From Pseudomonadota bacterium (GTDB lineage Bacteria; Pseudomonadota; Gammaproteobacteria; Acidiferrobacterales; UBA6901): DNA of 34,080 bases. Of this stretch, positions 1 through 7,571 are shown one piece after another. The notes below the pieces were generated by a model, which was not told the origin of the DNA, ran no database searches, and saw only the letters and a list, made by a program, of their open reading frames with translations. Position numbers and translations under genes: made by a program. The stretch lies in assembly GCA_027364845.1 (NCBI GenBank), contig DAHXOO010000026.1, positions 1 through 34,080 on the forward strand, given 5' to 3'. Every line of letters starts with the position of its first letter. Within the stretch, counting starts at the first letter, position 1.

Positions 1-355
1 TAATGCCAATTTGGCGAAATGTGGATCGCCATTCCATTTTCGCAAATGATTTATCCTAAGTCCGACAGGCTCCTAGGTAGAGCATCAAGCGTGAGAAGCA
101 TATCTCTGGGAGTACGAAGCCTTTCGGATGCGCGCCTGAATTGTGTCCAAAACTTCGAATTCAATAATCATGGCCGGCGTCATCAGTCTCTGAATCGTCG
201 GATACCGAGGCAGGTCTATGCCATCCCGTTGACTGGGGCTGCATGACGATCCATGATCCTGATGAATTCCCCTGAAAGCTGGCAATACCTGCGCGAGGAA
301 TGAGATCCACCTTTACTGCCGTCATAGCACCAGTGCCAGGACGGAAGCCAGGCGG
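1..355. other. Left-edge stretch without a supported gene
   Basis: No reading frame here has a convincing start, ribosome binding site or recognisable domain. Short open frames exist on both strands, but their composition is not protein-like. It lies downstream of the minus-strand Sel1 gene, so it could hold that gene's terminator, but I see no clear hairpin plus U-tract. Confidence 0.5.
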
Positions 356-1090
356 CTATTTGCAGGTTGATAAAAACTGAGCCGAAAGCCCTTTGCAGGG
401 ATCGGGTGAAAACTCGAGTTTGTGGTTTTTTGTCTTGCCGTGTGGTGGTGAGTCTGCGACGACCGGGTTCCGAGCGCGCGCAACGGACAGAGCAGCGTGG
501 TGAGTTTTGGCGGCCGCGATCGCGGCCGCGCGCCTCTTTGCCTCGGCTGTGGCCTGTGCCTTTGCTTCGGCCAATTTTTTGGCCCGCAACGCTGCCGCAC
601 GTGCGCGCTCCCTAACGCGTGCGAGAGCCTCGGCATGTTCGCGCTGCAGTTTCTTGACTGCCGCTTCGGCTGCTGCCCGCCGCCTTGCTTGTTCGGCCGC
701 GGCGCGTGCTTTGGCAAGCGCTAAGGCCTGTGCTTGCGCGCGTGCGCGCGCCTGTGCTTTTGCCTCCGCCGCAGCCTGCGCCTCCTGCTTCGCTTTCGCC
801 GCGTCCCGAAGTGCCCTGTTCCAATTCGCCAGTTTGTCCTTGGCTTCAGGATTCCCTTTTTTGGCAGACTTCTCGTACCACTGGTGCGCCAGTTCCAGGT
901 TGCGCGGAGTACCTAGGCCCTGTTCGTACATTTCGCCCACGTAGAACTCCCCGTTGGGGTCGCCGCTTTCCGCCAGGCGCAGCTGGACCTTGAACAGGCT
1001 TGCCTCGGCTTGGCTCACCGTGCCGGCATAGGCTGTGCCCAGGGCGAAGAAAAGGATTCCCGTGCAAAAAATCAGTTTGATTTGCGGCAT
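356..1090 (-). CDS. Secreted Sel1-repeat protein with Ala/Arg/Lys-rich helical tail
   Basis: The protein is 244 aa. An N-terminal signal peptide (MPQIKLIFCTGILFFALGTAYA) is followed at about residues 32-82 by one Sel1/TPR-like unit (ESGDPNGEFYVGEMYEQGLG, then HQWYEKSAKKGNPEAK). Residues about 90-200 are almost entirely Ala, Arg, Lys, Glu and Gln, consistent with one long helix or coiled coil, and the end is Cys-containing (DPCKGLSAQFLSTCK). Sel1 repeats usually mediate protein-protein contacts. The export signal suggests a periplasmic or envelope role. I chose the ATG at 1090 because it begins the signal peptide; the frame stays open upstream but that part is not protein-like. It is paralogous to the next minus-strand gene: both have the same Sel1 unit and a matching NHxLEF motif near the C-terminus. 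The middle C-terminal domain of the paralogue is missing here. Exact function is unknown. Confidence 0.75.
   Translation of the reverse strand: MPQIKLIFCTGILFFALGTAYAGTVSQAEASLFKVQLRLAESGDPNGEFYVGEMYEQGLGTPRNLELAHQWYEKSAKKGNPEAKDKLANWNRALRDAAKAKQEAQAAAEAKAQARARAQAQALALAKARAAAEQARRRAAAEAAVKKLQREHAEALARVRERARAAALRAKKLAEAKAQATAEAKRRAAAIAAAKTHHAALSVARARNPVVADSPPHGKTKNHKLEFSPDPCKGLSAQFLSTCK
510..529. repeat. Perfect 20-bp palindrome inside the Ala-rich coding region
   Basis: The 20 bases read identically on both strands and contain GCGATCGC flanked by GCGGCC/GGCCGC. They lie in the part of the Sel1 gene that encodes Arg/Ala-rich helix, so the palindrome may be only a by-product of GCN alanine codons. 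Confidence 0.6.
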
Positions 1091-1295
1091 GGTCTTATCC
1101 GGGAGCTTTAACCAACGGCAATGTGTCCGGAAATGTATGATGATATTTTTCGACTGGAGACATGTCCGCCGGCAGATACTGTCTTCCGCAGCGCTTGATT
1201 TCGTGGTTGTTGTGGCGTCTTCCATTCATACGGGTCGGCTCATTATGGTCGGTGCGGAAAGTGGGCAAGTCGGTCCGGCCCAAATCCGCTGATTG

Positions 1296-2216
1296 TCAAC
1301 GTTTGGCAAACTCAAGCGAATGGTTCTTCTGGTTTGAGCAAATGAGGGTTTGCGGATTCCTTGCTCTGCATCGCAGGGTCTGTCCGGGTTGCTGCCAGCC
1401 GAGCCGCGCCTGTGGAGCAGGGTCAGCGCTGCCATCGCCAGCGGCTGGGTCGGAGTGATTCCCGCTTATGTCCAAGACGTCGTAGATGTAATTCACCGTG
1501 AAGTCACCCTTGCGACCAAAGTTGGACAGTGTGGACTTCACGGTATAAGTGAGTGCCGAGCCTCCGACCGCGCGGTTCAGCCGCTCGGAGAAACAGATGA
1601 TCTTGCTGCTGCCCGCCTGAAGGCAACTGGTGCTGGCCGACGGCAGGTATTGTGCGGCGCTCTGGCTTTGGTACCAATTGCCGCCCAGAACGATTCGCAT
1701 GGCATTAATGGGCTGCTGTGCCCGTGTCTGCGCTGCCTTGGCGATCGCCATTCTTTGTGCAGCACGCGCCGCTTCCACCCGTGCGCGGGCAGCACGTTCT
1801 GCTTCAAGACGTGCGCGGGCAGCCAGTTGGGCTTTCAATCTGGCGCGCGCAGCCAGTTGGGCTTTCATTCTGGCATGGGCAATGTCTTCACGTTTTTTTG
1901 CGGCCTCCGCCGCGGCCTTCTCTTTTGCCTTTTCCGCCAGCTCGGCGGCGTGTGATTTCTGGCCGAGCTTGTCCTTGGCAGACTGATTGCCATGTGCCGC
2001 GGCCTTCTCATACCACTTTTTGGCCTTGTTGCTGTCCTGCGGGACGCCCTTGCCAGTTTCGTAGAGATTACCCACGATGAATTCAGCATTGGGATCTCCG
2101 CTGCGGGCCTTAGCCAGGAAATACTGGAAGATCCGTACCTGAACGCCTTCGCGAGGCTGAGCATACGCCGGCAGCATGAAAAGGGCGCACAATAAACCAA
2201 TAGCGATTCTCGACAT
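1296..2216 (-). CDS. Secreted Sel1-repeat protein with tandem Ala/Arg repeats and a C-terminal domain
   Basis: The protein is 306 aa with a clear signal peptide (MSRIAIGLLCALFMLPAYA). Residues about 35-85 form a Sel1/TPR-like unit (ARSGDPNAEFIVGNLYETGKG, KKWYEKAAAHGNQSAKDKLG). Residues about 90-165 are a charged Ala-rich helix that includes ten-residue repeats of the type KAQLAARARL. From about 170 on there is a less biased domain with paired cysteines (TSCLQAGSSKIICFSERL; TLRCRARNPQTLICSNQ) and Asn/Tyr-rich strands, probably a disulfide-bonded periplasmic module. The start ATG at 2216 is set by the signal peptide. It lies 205 bp upstream of its paralogue on the same strand, which suggests tandem duplication followed by loss of the C-terminal domain in the other copy. 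Function is unknown; periplasmic scaffolding or binding is an inference. Confidence 0.8.
   Translation of the reverse strand: MSRIAIGLLCALFMLPAYAQPREGVQVRIFQYFLAKARSGDPNAEFIVGNLYETGKGVPQDSNKAKKWYEKAAAHGNQSAKDKLGQKSHAAELAEKAKEKAAAEAAKKREDIAHARMKAQLAARARLKAQLAARARLEAERAARARVEAARAAQRMAIAKAAQTRAQQPINAMRIVLGGNWYQSQSAAQYLPSASTSCLQAGSSKIICFSERLNRAVGGSALTYTVKSTLSNFGRKGDFTVNYIYDVLDISGNHSDPAAGDGSADPAPQARLGWQQPGQTLRCRARNPQTLICSNQKNHSLEFAKR
1781..1870 (-). repeat. Three 30-bp tandem repeats coding for RARLKAQLAA-type units
   Basis: Three consecutive 30-bp units lie at 1781, 1811 and 1841. The second and third share the string agccagttgggctttca and differ at few positions; the first is more diverged. The repeat length is a multiple of three, so the reading frame is kept and each unit adds ten helical residues. 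Confidence 0.8.
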
Positions 2217-2821
2217 CTGGACTACTCCCCGAACTTTAATTCCGAAAATATGAATATTGTTGAAGTCCGCGACCGTTGATCGCGGTGCACTGCCTAAATA
2301 AACTTATAGAACAAAATCCCAAGATTGAAAGTACCGGGACGATTGAAATGCAAGATCGGGGACGGCGGCTGTCTGGCCGTAGATCCCGGTTTGAGACGGT
2401 GCTTGAGGGAAGGTGCCGGAAGGCTATTAATGGCGCTGAAGCGGCCTGGGGCGCCGGTTTGACAGGGTTGCGTCGCCTTTTTTGGGGACGTTCCGGGAAA
2501 AATATAAGACGCTGAAGTTAAAGATATTTTCTGAGATGCCACAATCCCTCCGTGAGCATCTTGCAAGCTGCCACCGCCTGCGGCGCCTCACTCTGACGGA
2601 AGCAGCAGAATTACCTGGCATCGATCCGGCGATCGCCCCCACTGGGACATGAGCAAAACCATCGCCTGTGATGGGACTCGTCACGACCAAGGCGGGATTC
2701 CTCAGATATGATCCATCTTCTGCCCGTATTGATATGGGCTACTTGTCCGCATCGATGAAAATCGATGTGCCAATGGTGACCAGAGAGAAAACATTTGTCC
2801 TAGCACATCGAGGATATTGTG
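2217..2821. other. Intergenic region, one very short possible ORF
   Basis: About 600 bp without a convincing gene. The only frame of interest is at 2536-2652 on the plus strand (see separate entry). GCGATCGC octamers occur at 2629 and, just beyond, at 2844. The right end supplies the ribosome binding site of the methyltransferase gene. Confidence 0.5.
2536..2652 (+). CDS. Possible 38-aa ORF or helix-turn-helix remnant
   Basis: ATG at 2536, stop at 2650-2652. The peptide starts MPQSLREHLASCHRLRRLTL, and its middle (LRRLTLTEAAELPGI) resembles the first helices of XRE-type HTH domains. It breaks off where the recognition helix should follow. There is no strong Shine-Dalgarno sequence. It is most likely a decayed regulator fragment or chance. 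Confidence 0.2.
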   Translation: MPQSLREHLASCHRLRRLTLTEAAELPGIDPAIAPTGT

Positions 2822-3691
2822 ATGATCACTACGAAAGCGACCAGCGATCGCGACGGCGGGTGTGATAGCAGGAACGCCAGCGGACGCATCAATGCGGTTT
2901 TCAACCGGGCTGCGGTGGGCTATGACAGAGAGGCGCTGCGGTTCTTCGCTTTCGCAGCTGACCGGCTCGTGGTGCACGCAGGCATAAGGCCAGGACAAAA
3001 GGTGCTGGATGTGGCCACGGGTACCGGTGCCGTGGCGATCGCCGCAGCGCAGATTGTCGGGCCCGCAGGGCGGGTGGTGGCGATCGACATGGCGGAACAG
3101 ATGCTCGACCGGGCGCAGGCAAAGATCGAGCAGTTCGGCATCGCGAACGTCGATCTGCACCTGATGGATGCCGAACATCTGGAATTTCGCGCGGGATACT
3201 TCGACGTAGTTCTATGCGCGCACGCCCTGGATCTGATGTCCGACATGGAAGCCGCAATCCATGACTGGGTGCGCGTGCTTAAACCAGGCGGCACGATCGC
3301 TTTCTCTGGCTTTGGAGCAGGTGCGTTTGAACCCATGGCAGGACTGCTACTGCGCCGCATCGAAAATCGGGAAGGATCGGACGCCGACCAGGCGATCGCC
3401 CCTGTGCTCCATAGCCTTGCAGTACCAGGACGATGCCAGCTGCTGCTGCACAGTGCCGGACTGAAGGACAGTCAGGTGACCGAAGAGCAGCTAGGCTATC
3501 ATCTGCGCGACGCGTACGAATGGTGGGAAGTCGTCATAAACAGCGGCTTTTGTGACCTTGTGGACCGGGCCGATCCGGCGCAGGTTGAAGTGATCCACAA
3601 CGATCACTTGCTGGAGGTGAGCCCGCTTGCTGACGACGCCGGCCTATGGCTGGATGTTCCAACTCTGTTTGCCCTCGGACGCAAGCCCTGA
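2822..3691 (+). CDS. Class I SAM-dependent methyltransferase (UbiE/Methyltransf_11 type)
   Basis: The protein is 289 aa. It has the Rossmann-fold SAM-binding signature: motif I VLDVATGTGAVAIAAA at about residues 61-76, the acidic ribose-binding end of strand 2 (VVAIDMAEQML), a post-motif with DAEHLEF, and FDVVLCAHALDLMSD followed by LKPGG. The order matches UbiE/COQ5-like enzymes that methylate small molecules such as quinone or lipid precursors. The C-terminal third (EEQLGYHLRDAYEWWEVVINSG) resembles that of other small-molecule methyltransferases, so the substrate is open. GTG at 2819 and ATG at 2822 are adjacent in-frame starts. GAGGA at 2810-2814 lies seven bases before the ATG, so I prefer 2822. 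An acyltransferase gene follows about 200 bp downstream on the same strand, which hints at a lipid-related role. Confidence 0.8.
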   Translation: MITTKATSDRDGGCDSRNASGRINAVFNRAAVGYDREALRFFAFAADRLVVHAGIRPGQKVLDVATGTGAVAIAAAQIVGPAGRVVAIDMAEQMLDRAQAKIEQFGIANVDLHLMDAEHLEFRAGYFDVVLCAHALDLMSDMEAAIHDWVRVLKPGGTIAFSGFGAGAFEPMAGLLLRRIENREGSDADQAIAPVLHSLAVPGRCQLLLHSAGLKDSQVTEEQLGYHLRDAYEWWEVVINSGFCDLVDRADPAQVEVIHNDHLLEVSPLADDAGLWLDVPTLFALGRKP

Positions 3692-3895
3692 GTTGTCGAA
3701 TGCCTCAGCCGGAAACCGGCGCAGGTGGCGCCCGCGGTCCGGGCTCGGCTGGCAGCGGGCGATGAGTCTCCGGCTCTGCCTGCGCCGCGCCGGGTGCAGA
3801 CAGAGCGCTTGGAAACCCGTTCGTCTGCGGCAGCCTATACTCTCTTACTGAACCGGAATCGGTGCGCTGATCCTTTCGGCGATCTTGGAGGGTGC

Positions 3896-4645
3896 TTGAT
3901 CTATTACCTAGCGCGCATCGTGTGGCTGGGGCTGTGCTGGCTAGAACTTACGGTATTCACGGCAATACTCTTTGTTCTGTCGTTTGTGAGCGCAGACTGG
4001 TCGCAACGGGCGTACTTCATACTGTTTCGCCTGTGGTGCCGCTTATTCGTGCGTGCACTTGGTGTTGACCTGCGGCTGCATCAAAAGAATCGCGGTCCCC
4101 TTCCGAATCACTTCATCCTGATCGCAAATCATCCATCGGCGTTCGAGGATATCGGCATACCGACATTGTTCGACGTGGTGTCGCTGGCCAAGATTGAAGT
4201 TCTCGACTGGTGGATAGCGGGTCGGATAAACCGGGCAGCCGGCACGTTATTCGTCAGGCGCGAATCGCGCGAATCGCGCCACGCCGCCGCAGAGCAGATC
4301 GTTGCGCAGCTGCACAAGGGCCGCAATGTCGCCATCTATACGGAAGGCGGTTGTAAGGGCAAGCGCATCTTCTCGTCGTTCCGCTACGGTGCGTTCGATA
4401 TCTCACTTCGCACCGGTATTCCGATTGTCCCGGTTTTTCTCCATTATGAGGCTCAGGATGCCTTCGAATGGAAACCGCATGAAACGCTCATGCAGAAGCT
4501 TTGGCATTTCCTGACGGCGCCGAACAATCGCGCGAACTATTATGTATACGATGCCATCGATCCAGCCAGGTTCACGGACAAGCGCGATTTTTGTGACTAT
4601 GTCCACGGACTCTATCTCGACTGGCAGTCAAAATACCTCGACTGA
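3896..4645 (+). CDS. PlsC-family (lysophospholipid) acyltransferase, TTG start
   Basis: A membrane-associated enzyme of 249 aa, expected to transfer an acyl group to a glycerol-phosphate or similar acceptor. After an N-terminal hydrophobic stretch (LARIVWLGLCWLELTVFTAILFVLSFV) come the PlsC blocks: NHPSAFEDIG, GTLFVRRE and YTEGGCKGKR. In the catalytic block the family rule is H-X4-D. Here the fourth-spaced residue is Glu and Asp comes one later, so the catalytic acid may be Glu or the loop may be shifted. The third block is also divergent from the usual FPEGT. I chose TTG at 3896 because GGAGG sits at 3887-3891 and the hydrophobic segment begins immediately. The frame is open further upstream to 3725, but that part is Arg/Pro-rich and unlike protein. 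The acceptor is unknown. Confidence 0.75.
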   Translation: MIYYLARIVWLGLCWLELTVFTAILFVLSFVSADWSQRAYFILFRLWCRLFVRALGVDLRLHQKNRGPLPNHFILIANHPSAFEDIGIPTLFDVVSLAKIEVLDWWIAGRINRAAGTLFVRRESRESRHAAAEQIVAQLHKGRNVAIYTEGGCKGKRIFSSFRYGAFDISLRTGIPIVPVFLHYEAQDAFEWKPHETLMQKLWHFLTAPNNRANYYVYDAIDPARFTDKRDFCDYVHGLYLDWQSKYLD

Positions 4646-4788
4646 AAGCATGTTTCGTGGTGGCAGAGCCAAATGTCGGACGCGGCTTCCAATTCATCGG
4701 GACGGAATTGGTATCGTCGGTACCGTGGTGTATGTTTCGACTGGTTTACTTTGGCGCGTACGGATCGCCGGCGTGAGGTAGGACCCAA

Positions 4789-6180
4789 TTGATCATGGCA
4801 AGATGGCAGGCCGGCGATGCAATCGCGGGCCGTTGGCACGTCCACGACGTTCTAGCTGGCCCCTTCGGGGTCGTCTATGTCGTTTTTGACGGCGAGTCGG
4901 GTGAGGTCTTCGCGGCGAAAGCGTTTTCCGATGTACTGCTGCAATGGGACCGCATTCTCCCACATCGCTTCAAGAAGGAAGCGCTGCAGTGGCTCAAGCT
5001 CGGTCACCATCAGAACCTGGTTCATCCGCGCTTCATACGCAGCGTTGATGGGTGTCCGCTTCTGTTTTTTGAGTATGTCTGCGGCACCAACCTTGGCCAG
5101 TGGATCGGTACGGCAAACCTGACTGATGATCCGGTGATGGTCCTGCGTCTCGCCCTGCAGTTGTGCGACGGACTGGAGTTTGCGCAATCAAACGGCATCG
5201 GTGCGCATCGCAACATCAAGCCAGAGAACTGTCTCATCACCCCGCAGCACGTCCTGAAAATCACTGATCTGGGTCTGTCCAAGGCGCTTGATGATTCCCT
5301 GATCGCTGCTTCTGTCGACGCACGCGTGGTGGTCCGGGCACGTACCCGCGCCGACCTCGCGGAGCTGGTTCATGGACGCAGGGCGGAAGATGGCCAGACC
5401 GGAGCCGCCACCGCCATCTATCTTGCTCCCGAGCAGTTTGCGGGCAGCAAGCATGTGGACCGGCGTGCGGACATCTACGCCTTCGGCGTGCTGCTGTTTC
5501 AGATGGTGACCGGGACTCTGCCGTTCGTTGCCACATCGTGGATGGAATATGAGCGGCTGCACAAGACCCAGCAGCCGCCGCTGCTGCCACAACGCCACCA
5601 GTTGTTCGGTGAGGTGATTTATGGCTGTCTTGCCAAGGATGCCCCCCGACGTTTCACAGACTTCGCTGCCGTGCGCCAGCAGCTGGCGCAGCTGTATCGG
5701 TCACTGACCGGACAGACCTATGCGCGGCCACTGGAAGACGATGATCTGGAGGCCGAGGATCGCGACATTCAAGGGCTCGGTCTGCTGCGTTTCGGGTACC
5801 TACGGCAAGCGCTCGGTTCTTTCGAATGCGCCCTGGAACTGAGTCCGGATCATCCGGTGCTGTGGGCGCACAAGGGAGAGGTTCTGCGTCAGCTCGGCCA
5901 ATGCGACGAGGCGCTGGTTTGCCATCAGGTGTCGCTCGAGCTCGATTCGAAATGCGCGGCGGCCTGGTACCATCGCGGCCTTGCGCTGTGTGCATTGCAG
6001 CGGTTTAGCGAAGCGCTCGCCAGCCACGAGCGCGCGCTCGAGCTCGATCCGCGTTGCTGGCAGGCCTGGATGGACAAAGGACTGACGTTCGCAGCGCTCG
6101 GACAGCGCACGGCGGAGCTCGCCTGTTACGACCGCGTGCAGGAGCTAAATCCCCGACATGTGCCTGCACGGCGAAACTAG
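4789..6180 (+). CDS. Ser/Thr kinase-like protein with C-terminal TPRs; catalytic HRD is HRN
   Basis: The protein is 463 aa: a Hanks-type kinase domain at about residues 12-310, then about four TPRs at 320-460 (for example CAAAWYHRGLALCALQRFSE). Kinase landmarks are present: a Gly-poor nucleotide loop (LAGPFGVVYVVFD), Lys44 in FAAKAF, Glu64, the DFG-like DLG at 160-162, YLAPEQF and ADIYAFGVLLFQMVTGTLPF. The catalytic loop reads HRNIKPEN, so the general-base Asp is Asn142 (codon AAC at 5212-5214). The segment between DLG and APE is longer than usual. In known families such a change usually abolishes or strongly reduces phosphotransfer, so this may be a pseudokinase or signalling scaffold. No transmembrane segment is obvious, so it is probably cytoplasmic. 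TTG at 4789 sits five bases after AGGA; the in-frame ATG at 4795 is an alternative. It may pair with the PilZ genes downstream. Confidence 0.8.
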   Translation: MIMARWQAGDAIAGRWHVHDVLAGPFGVVYVVFDGESGEVFAAKAFSDVLLQWDRILPHRFKKEALQWLKLGHHQNLVHPRFIRSVDGCPLLFFEYVCGTNLGQWIGTANLTDDPVMVLRLALQLCDGLEFAQSNGIGAHRNIKPENCLITPQHVLKITDLGLSKALDDSLIAASVDARVVVRARTRADLAELVHGRRAEDGQTGAATAIYLAPEQFAGSKHVDRRADIYAFGVLLFQMVTGTLPFVATSWMEYERLHKTQQPPLLPQRHQLFGEVIYGCLAKDAPRRFTDFAAVRQQLAQLYRSLTGQTYARPLEDDDLEAEDRDIQGLGLLRFGYLRQALGSFECALELSPDHPVLWAHKGEVLRQLGQCDEALVCHQVSLELDSKCAAAWYHRGLALCALQRFSEALASHERALELDPRCWQAWMDKGLTFAALGQRTAELACYDRVQELNPRHVPARRN

Positions 6181-6602
6181 ATAATCGTGCCACGGTGTGT
6201 CCGAGTGTCATCGGCGGTGACCTGTCTGTTACGACCACGATTTCGTTAATTCAGTCCAGCAGCGAGTTTGCGCGGACCATCCAGGGTTTTATGCTCGGCA
6301 AGCTGGGTAATACCGCGCATGAACGGCGGCGCGCTGAGCACGCGCGTGGGATCAGCATGTTACGCCGCCGGCATGGTTCCGCTAAGGTGTTGGGCAGGGG
6401 TGCCGAGCAGCTTGGCATAGCGTTCAACGCTCCAGTCATCCCGGGGGGCGACGGATCAGCTTGCAGCGTTGCGCCGTGAGCGCACTGACAAACAGCATCC
6501 TTTTCTTTGGCACATTCCGCGGTATGTCTATACTTCTGGAAGGATCCATGGTCTGGATCCTGGGCGGTGACCGCACTGTCATGAACTTGCCGGAGGAAAT
6601 CT
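6181..6602. other. Intergenic region with a possible decayed minus-strand ORF
   Basis: About 420 bp without an intact gene. On the minus strand, between roughly 6450 and 6250, one frame reads DDWSVERYAKLLGTPAQHLSG, then a TAA, then continues in the same frame with protein-like composition (LSAPPFMRGITQLAEHKTLDG). The first part resembles the helix-turn-helix of AraC-type regulators. The frame has no start signal and is broken, so I read it as a possible pseudogene only. Confidence 0.3.
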
Positions 6603-6875
6603 GTGACCGAGAATCGCAGGCACGAGCGTTATGCGATGTCGCTGGAGGTGGAGGTGTCCCATGTCGAGTCGGGCAAGACGACCCTCAGCACCAAGGACAT
6701 CAGCGACGGCGGCATTTTTCTGTATATGCCCAATCAACTGCGACCAGCCATCGGCACCGTCATGCACCTGAAGCTGCGCGGACTGCTGGCGGGCGAGGAG
6801 CCGCCTACTGTGAAGGTAAAAGTGGTGCGGACAACAGACGAAGGGATTGGGTTGCAGTTTATTCCCGAAGATTGA
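6603..6875 (+). CDS. Single-domain PilZ protein (putative c-di-GMP receptor)
   Basis: The protein is 90 aa, essentially one PilZ domain. The c-di-GMP-binding signature is complete: an N-terminal Arg cluster RRHER (RxxxR) and DISDGG (D/NxSxxG) after the first strands, then a beta-barrel ending in GIGLQFIPED. PilZ domains bind cyclic di-GMP and pass the signal to motility, exopolysaccharide or secretion machinery. With both motifs intact, binding is likely; the partner is unknown. Translation starts at GTG 6603, with GGAGG at 6592-6596 six bases upstream. A second PilZ gene follows 147 bp later on the same strand. The kinase-TPR gene upstream is another signalling protein, which suggests a small signalling cluster. 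Confidence 0.85.
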   Translation: MTENRRHERYAMSLEVEVSHVESGKTTLSTKDISDGGIFLYMPNQLRPAIGTVMHLKLRGLLAGEEPPTVKVKVVRTTDEGIGLQFIPED

Positions 6876-7022
6876 GGGCAGAGACTCCGGCCGAGCGCCC
6901 AACGCCCTGCGGCATGCCCCGCTGTTTCCTTCCACCGCGTTAATCACGTAGTATTTGATAAAAACATCGTTGATGGTAGGGATGCCATCAGGTCATAGTT
7001 TCTTGGTTTGAAGGGGGCAGCT

Positions 7023-7340
7023 ATGAACATCGAACGCCGTGACAACCCACGCTTGCCGGTAGCGCTTGATGTGGCACTGTATTACAGCTCGTTGAAGCTG
7101 CTGGATTGCCAGACACGCGACATCAGCTTGGAAGGCGCCTATGTGAAAACTGGAGGCCGGGTACTTCCACAGAATGCGGCGATCGACCTCGCGCTGGCTC
7201 TGCAGATTGGCGACGAAGTGCGCTACCACCGGTTGCCTGCTGAGGTGACGCGTGTTGACCAAGATGGCGTCGGCCTGCTGTTCCGCTATCCCGATTACAC
7301 GTCGTTCAACGCGCTGGTGAATCTGCTCGACGCTAATTGA
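7023..7340 (+). CDS. Second single-domain PilZ protein
   Basis: The protein is 105 aa. The Arg motif is RRDNPR and the second motif is DISLEGAYV, matching RxxxR and DxSxxG with the usual spacing. The C-terminal part GVGLLFRYPDYTSFNALVNLL is a typical PilZ end, with a short extra helix. ATG 7023 follows AAGGGGG at 7011-7016. The frame extends to a TTG at 7008, but that would place the ribosome binding site inside the gene. It is only distantly similar to the 6603 PilZ, so the pair is more likely two effectors than a recent duplication. Binding of c-di-GMP is inferred from the motifs. Confidence 0.85.
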   Translation: MNIERRDNPRLPVALDVALYYSSLKLLDCQTRDISLEGAYVKTGGRVLPQNAAIDLALALQIGDEVRYHRLPAEVTRVDQDGVGLLFRYPDYTSFNALVNLLDAN

Positions 7341-7425
7341 CGGCGCAACGGCATCAGCGCCGCTACGTTTCCCGTGCACGATGGTTGCCGGACGCTGTGC
7401 CGGATTTCCTCTTCTGTTGCAGCGA

Positions 7426-7445
7426 GCAGGCCTCCTGAGGCCTGC
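7426..7445. terminator. Strong stem-loop between convergent genes
   Basis: GCAGGCCTC and GAGGCCTGC form a nine-bp perfect inverted repeat separated by two bases. It sits between the ends of the PilZ gene (plus) and the acyl-AMP ligase gene (minus). No U-tract follows on either strand, so it is not a textbook intrinsic terminator. It may block read-through or stabilise the 3' end of the PilZ mRNA. Confidence 0.35.
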
Positions 7446-7571
7446 GGGCACGGTATATTCGCCCGGGAACCCGGCCCGTGGTGGTCGCGGCCGGAAGGCG
7501 TCATCGTGTTCCGGCCTTGGTCAGGAGACTCCCCGCCGCGCGTATGCCGGGTTATCCATGTGCCGGCAGAT

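Noticed and set aside
507-944. Plus-strand ORF of Ala-rich protein
   Set aside because: Mirror frame of the Ala-rich Sel1 tail; the GC pattern makes open frames on the opposite strand.
5188-5598. Minus-strand ORFs opposite the kinase gene
   Set aside because: No motifs and complete overlap with a well-supported gene on the other strand.
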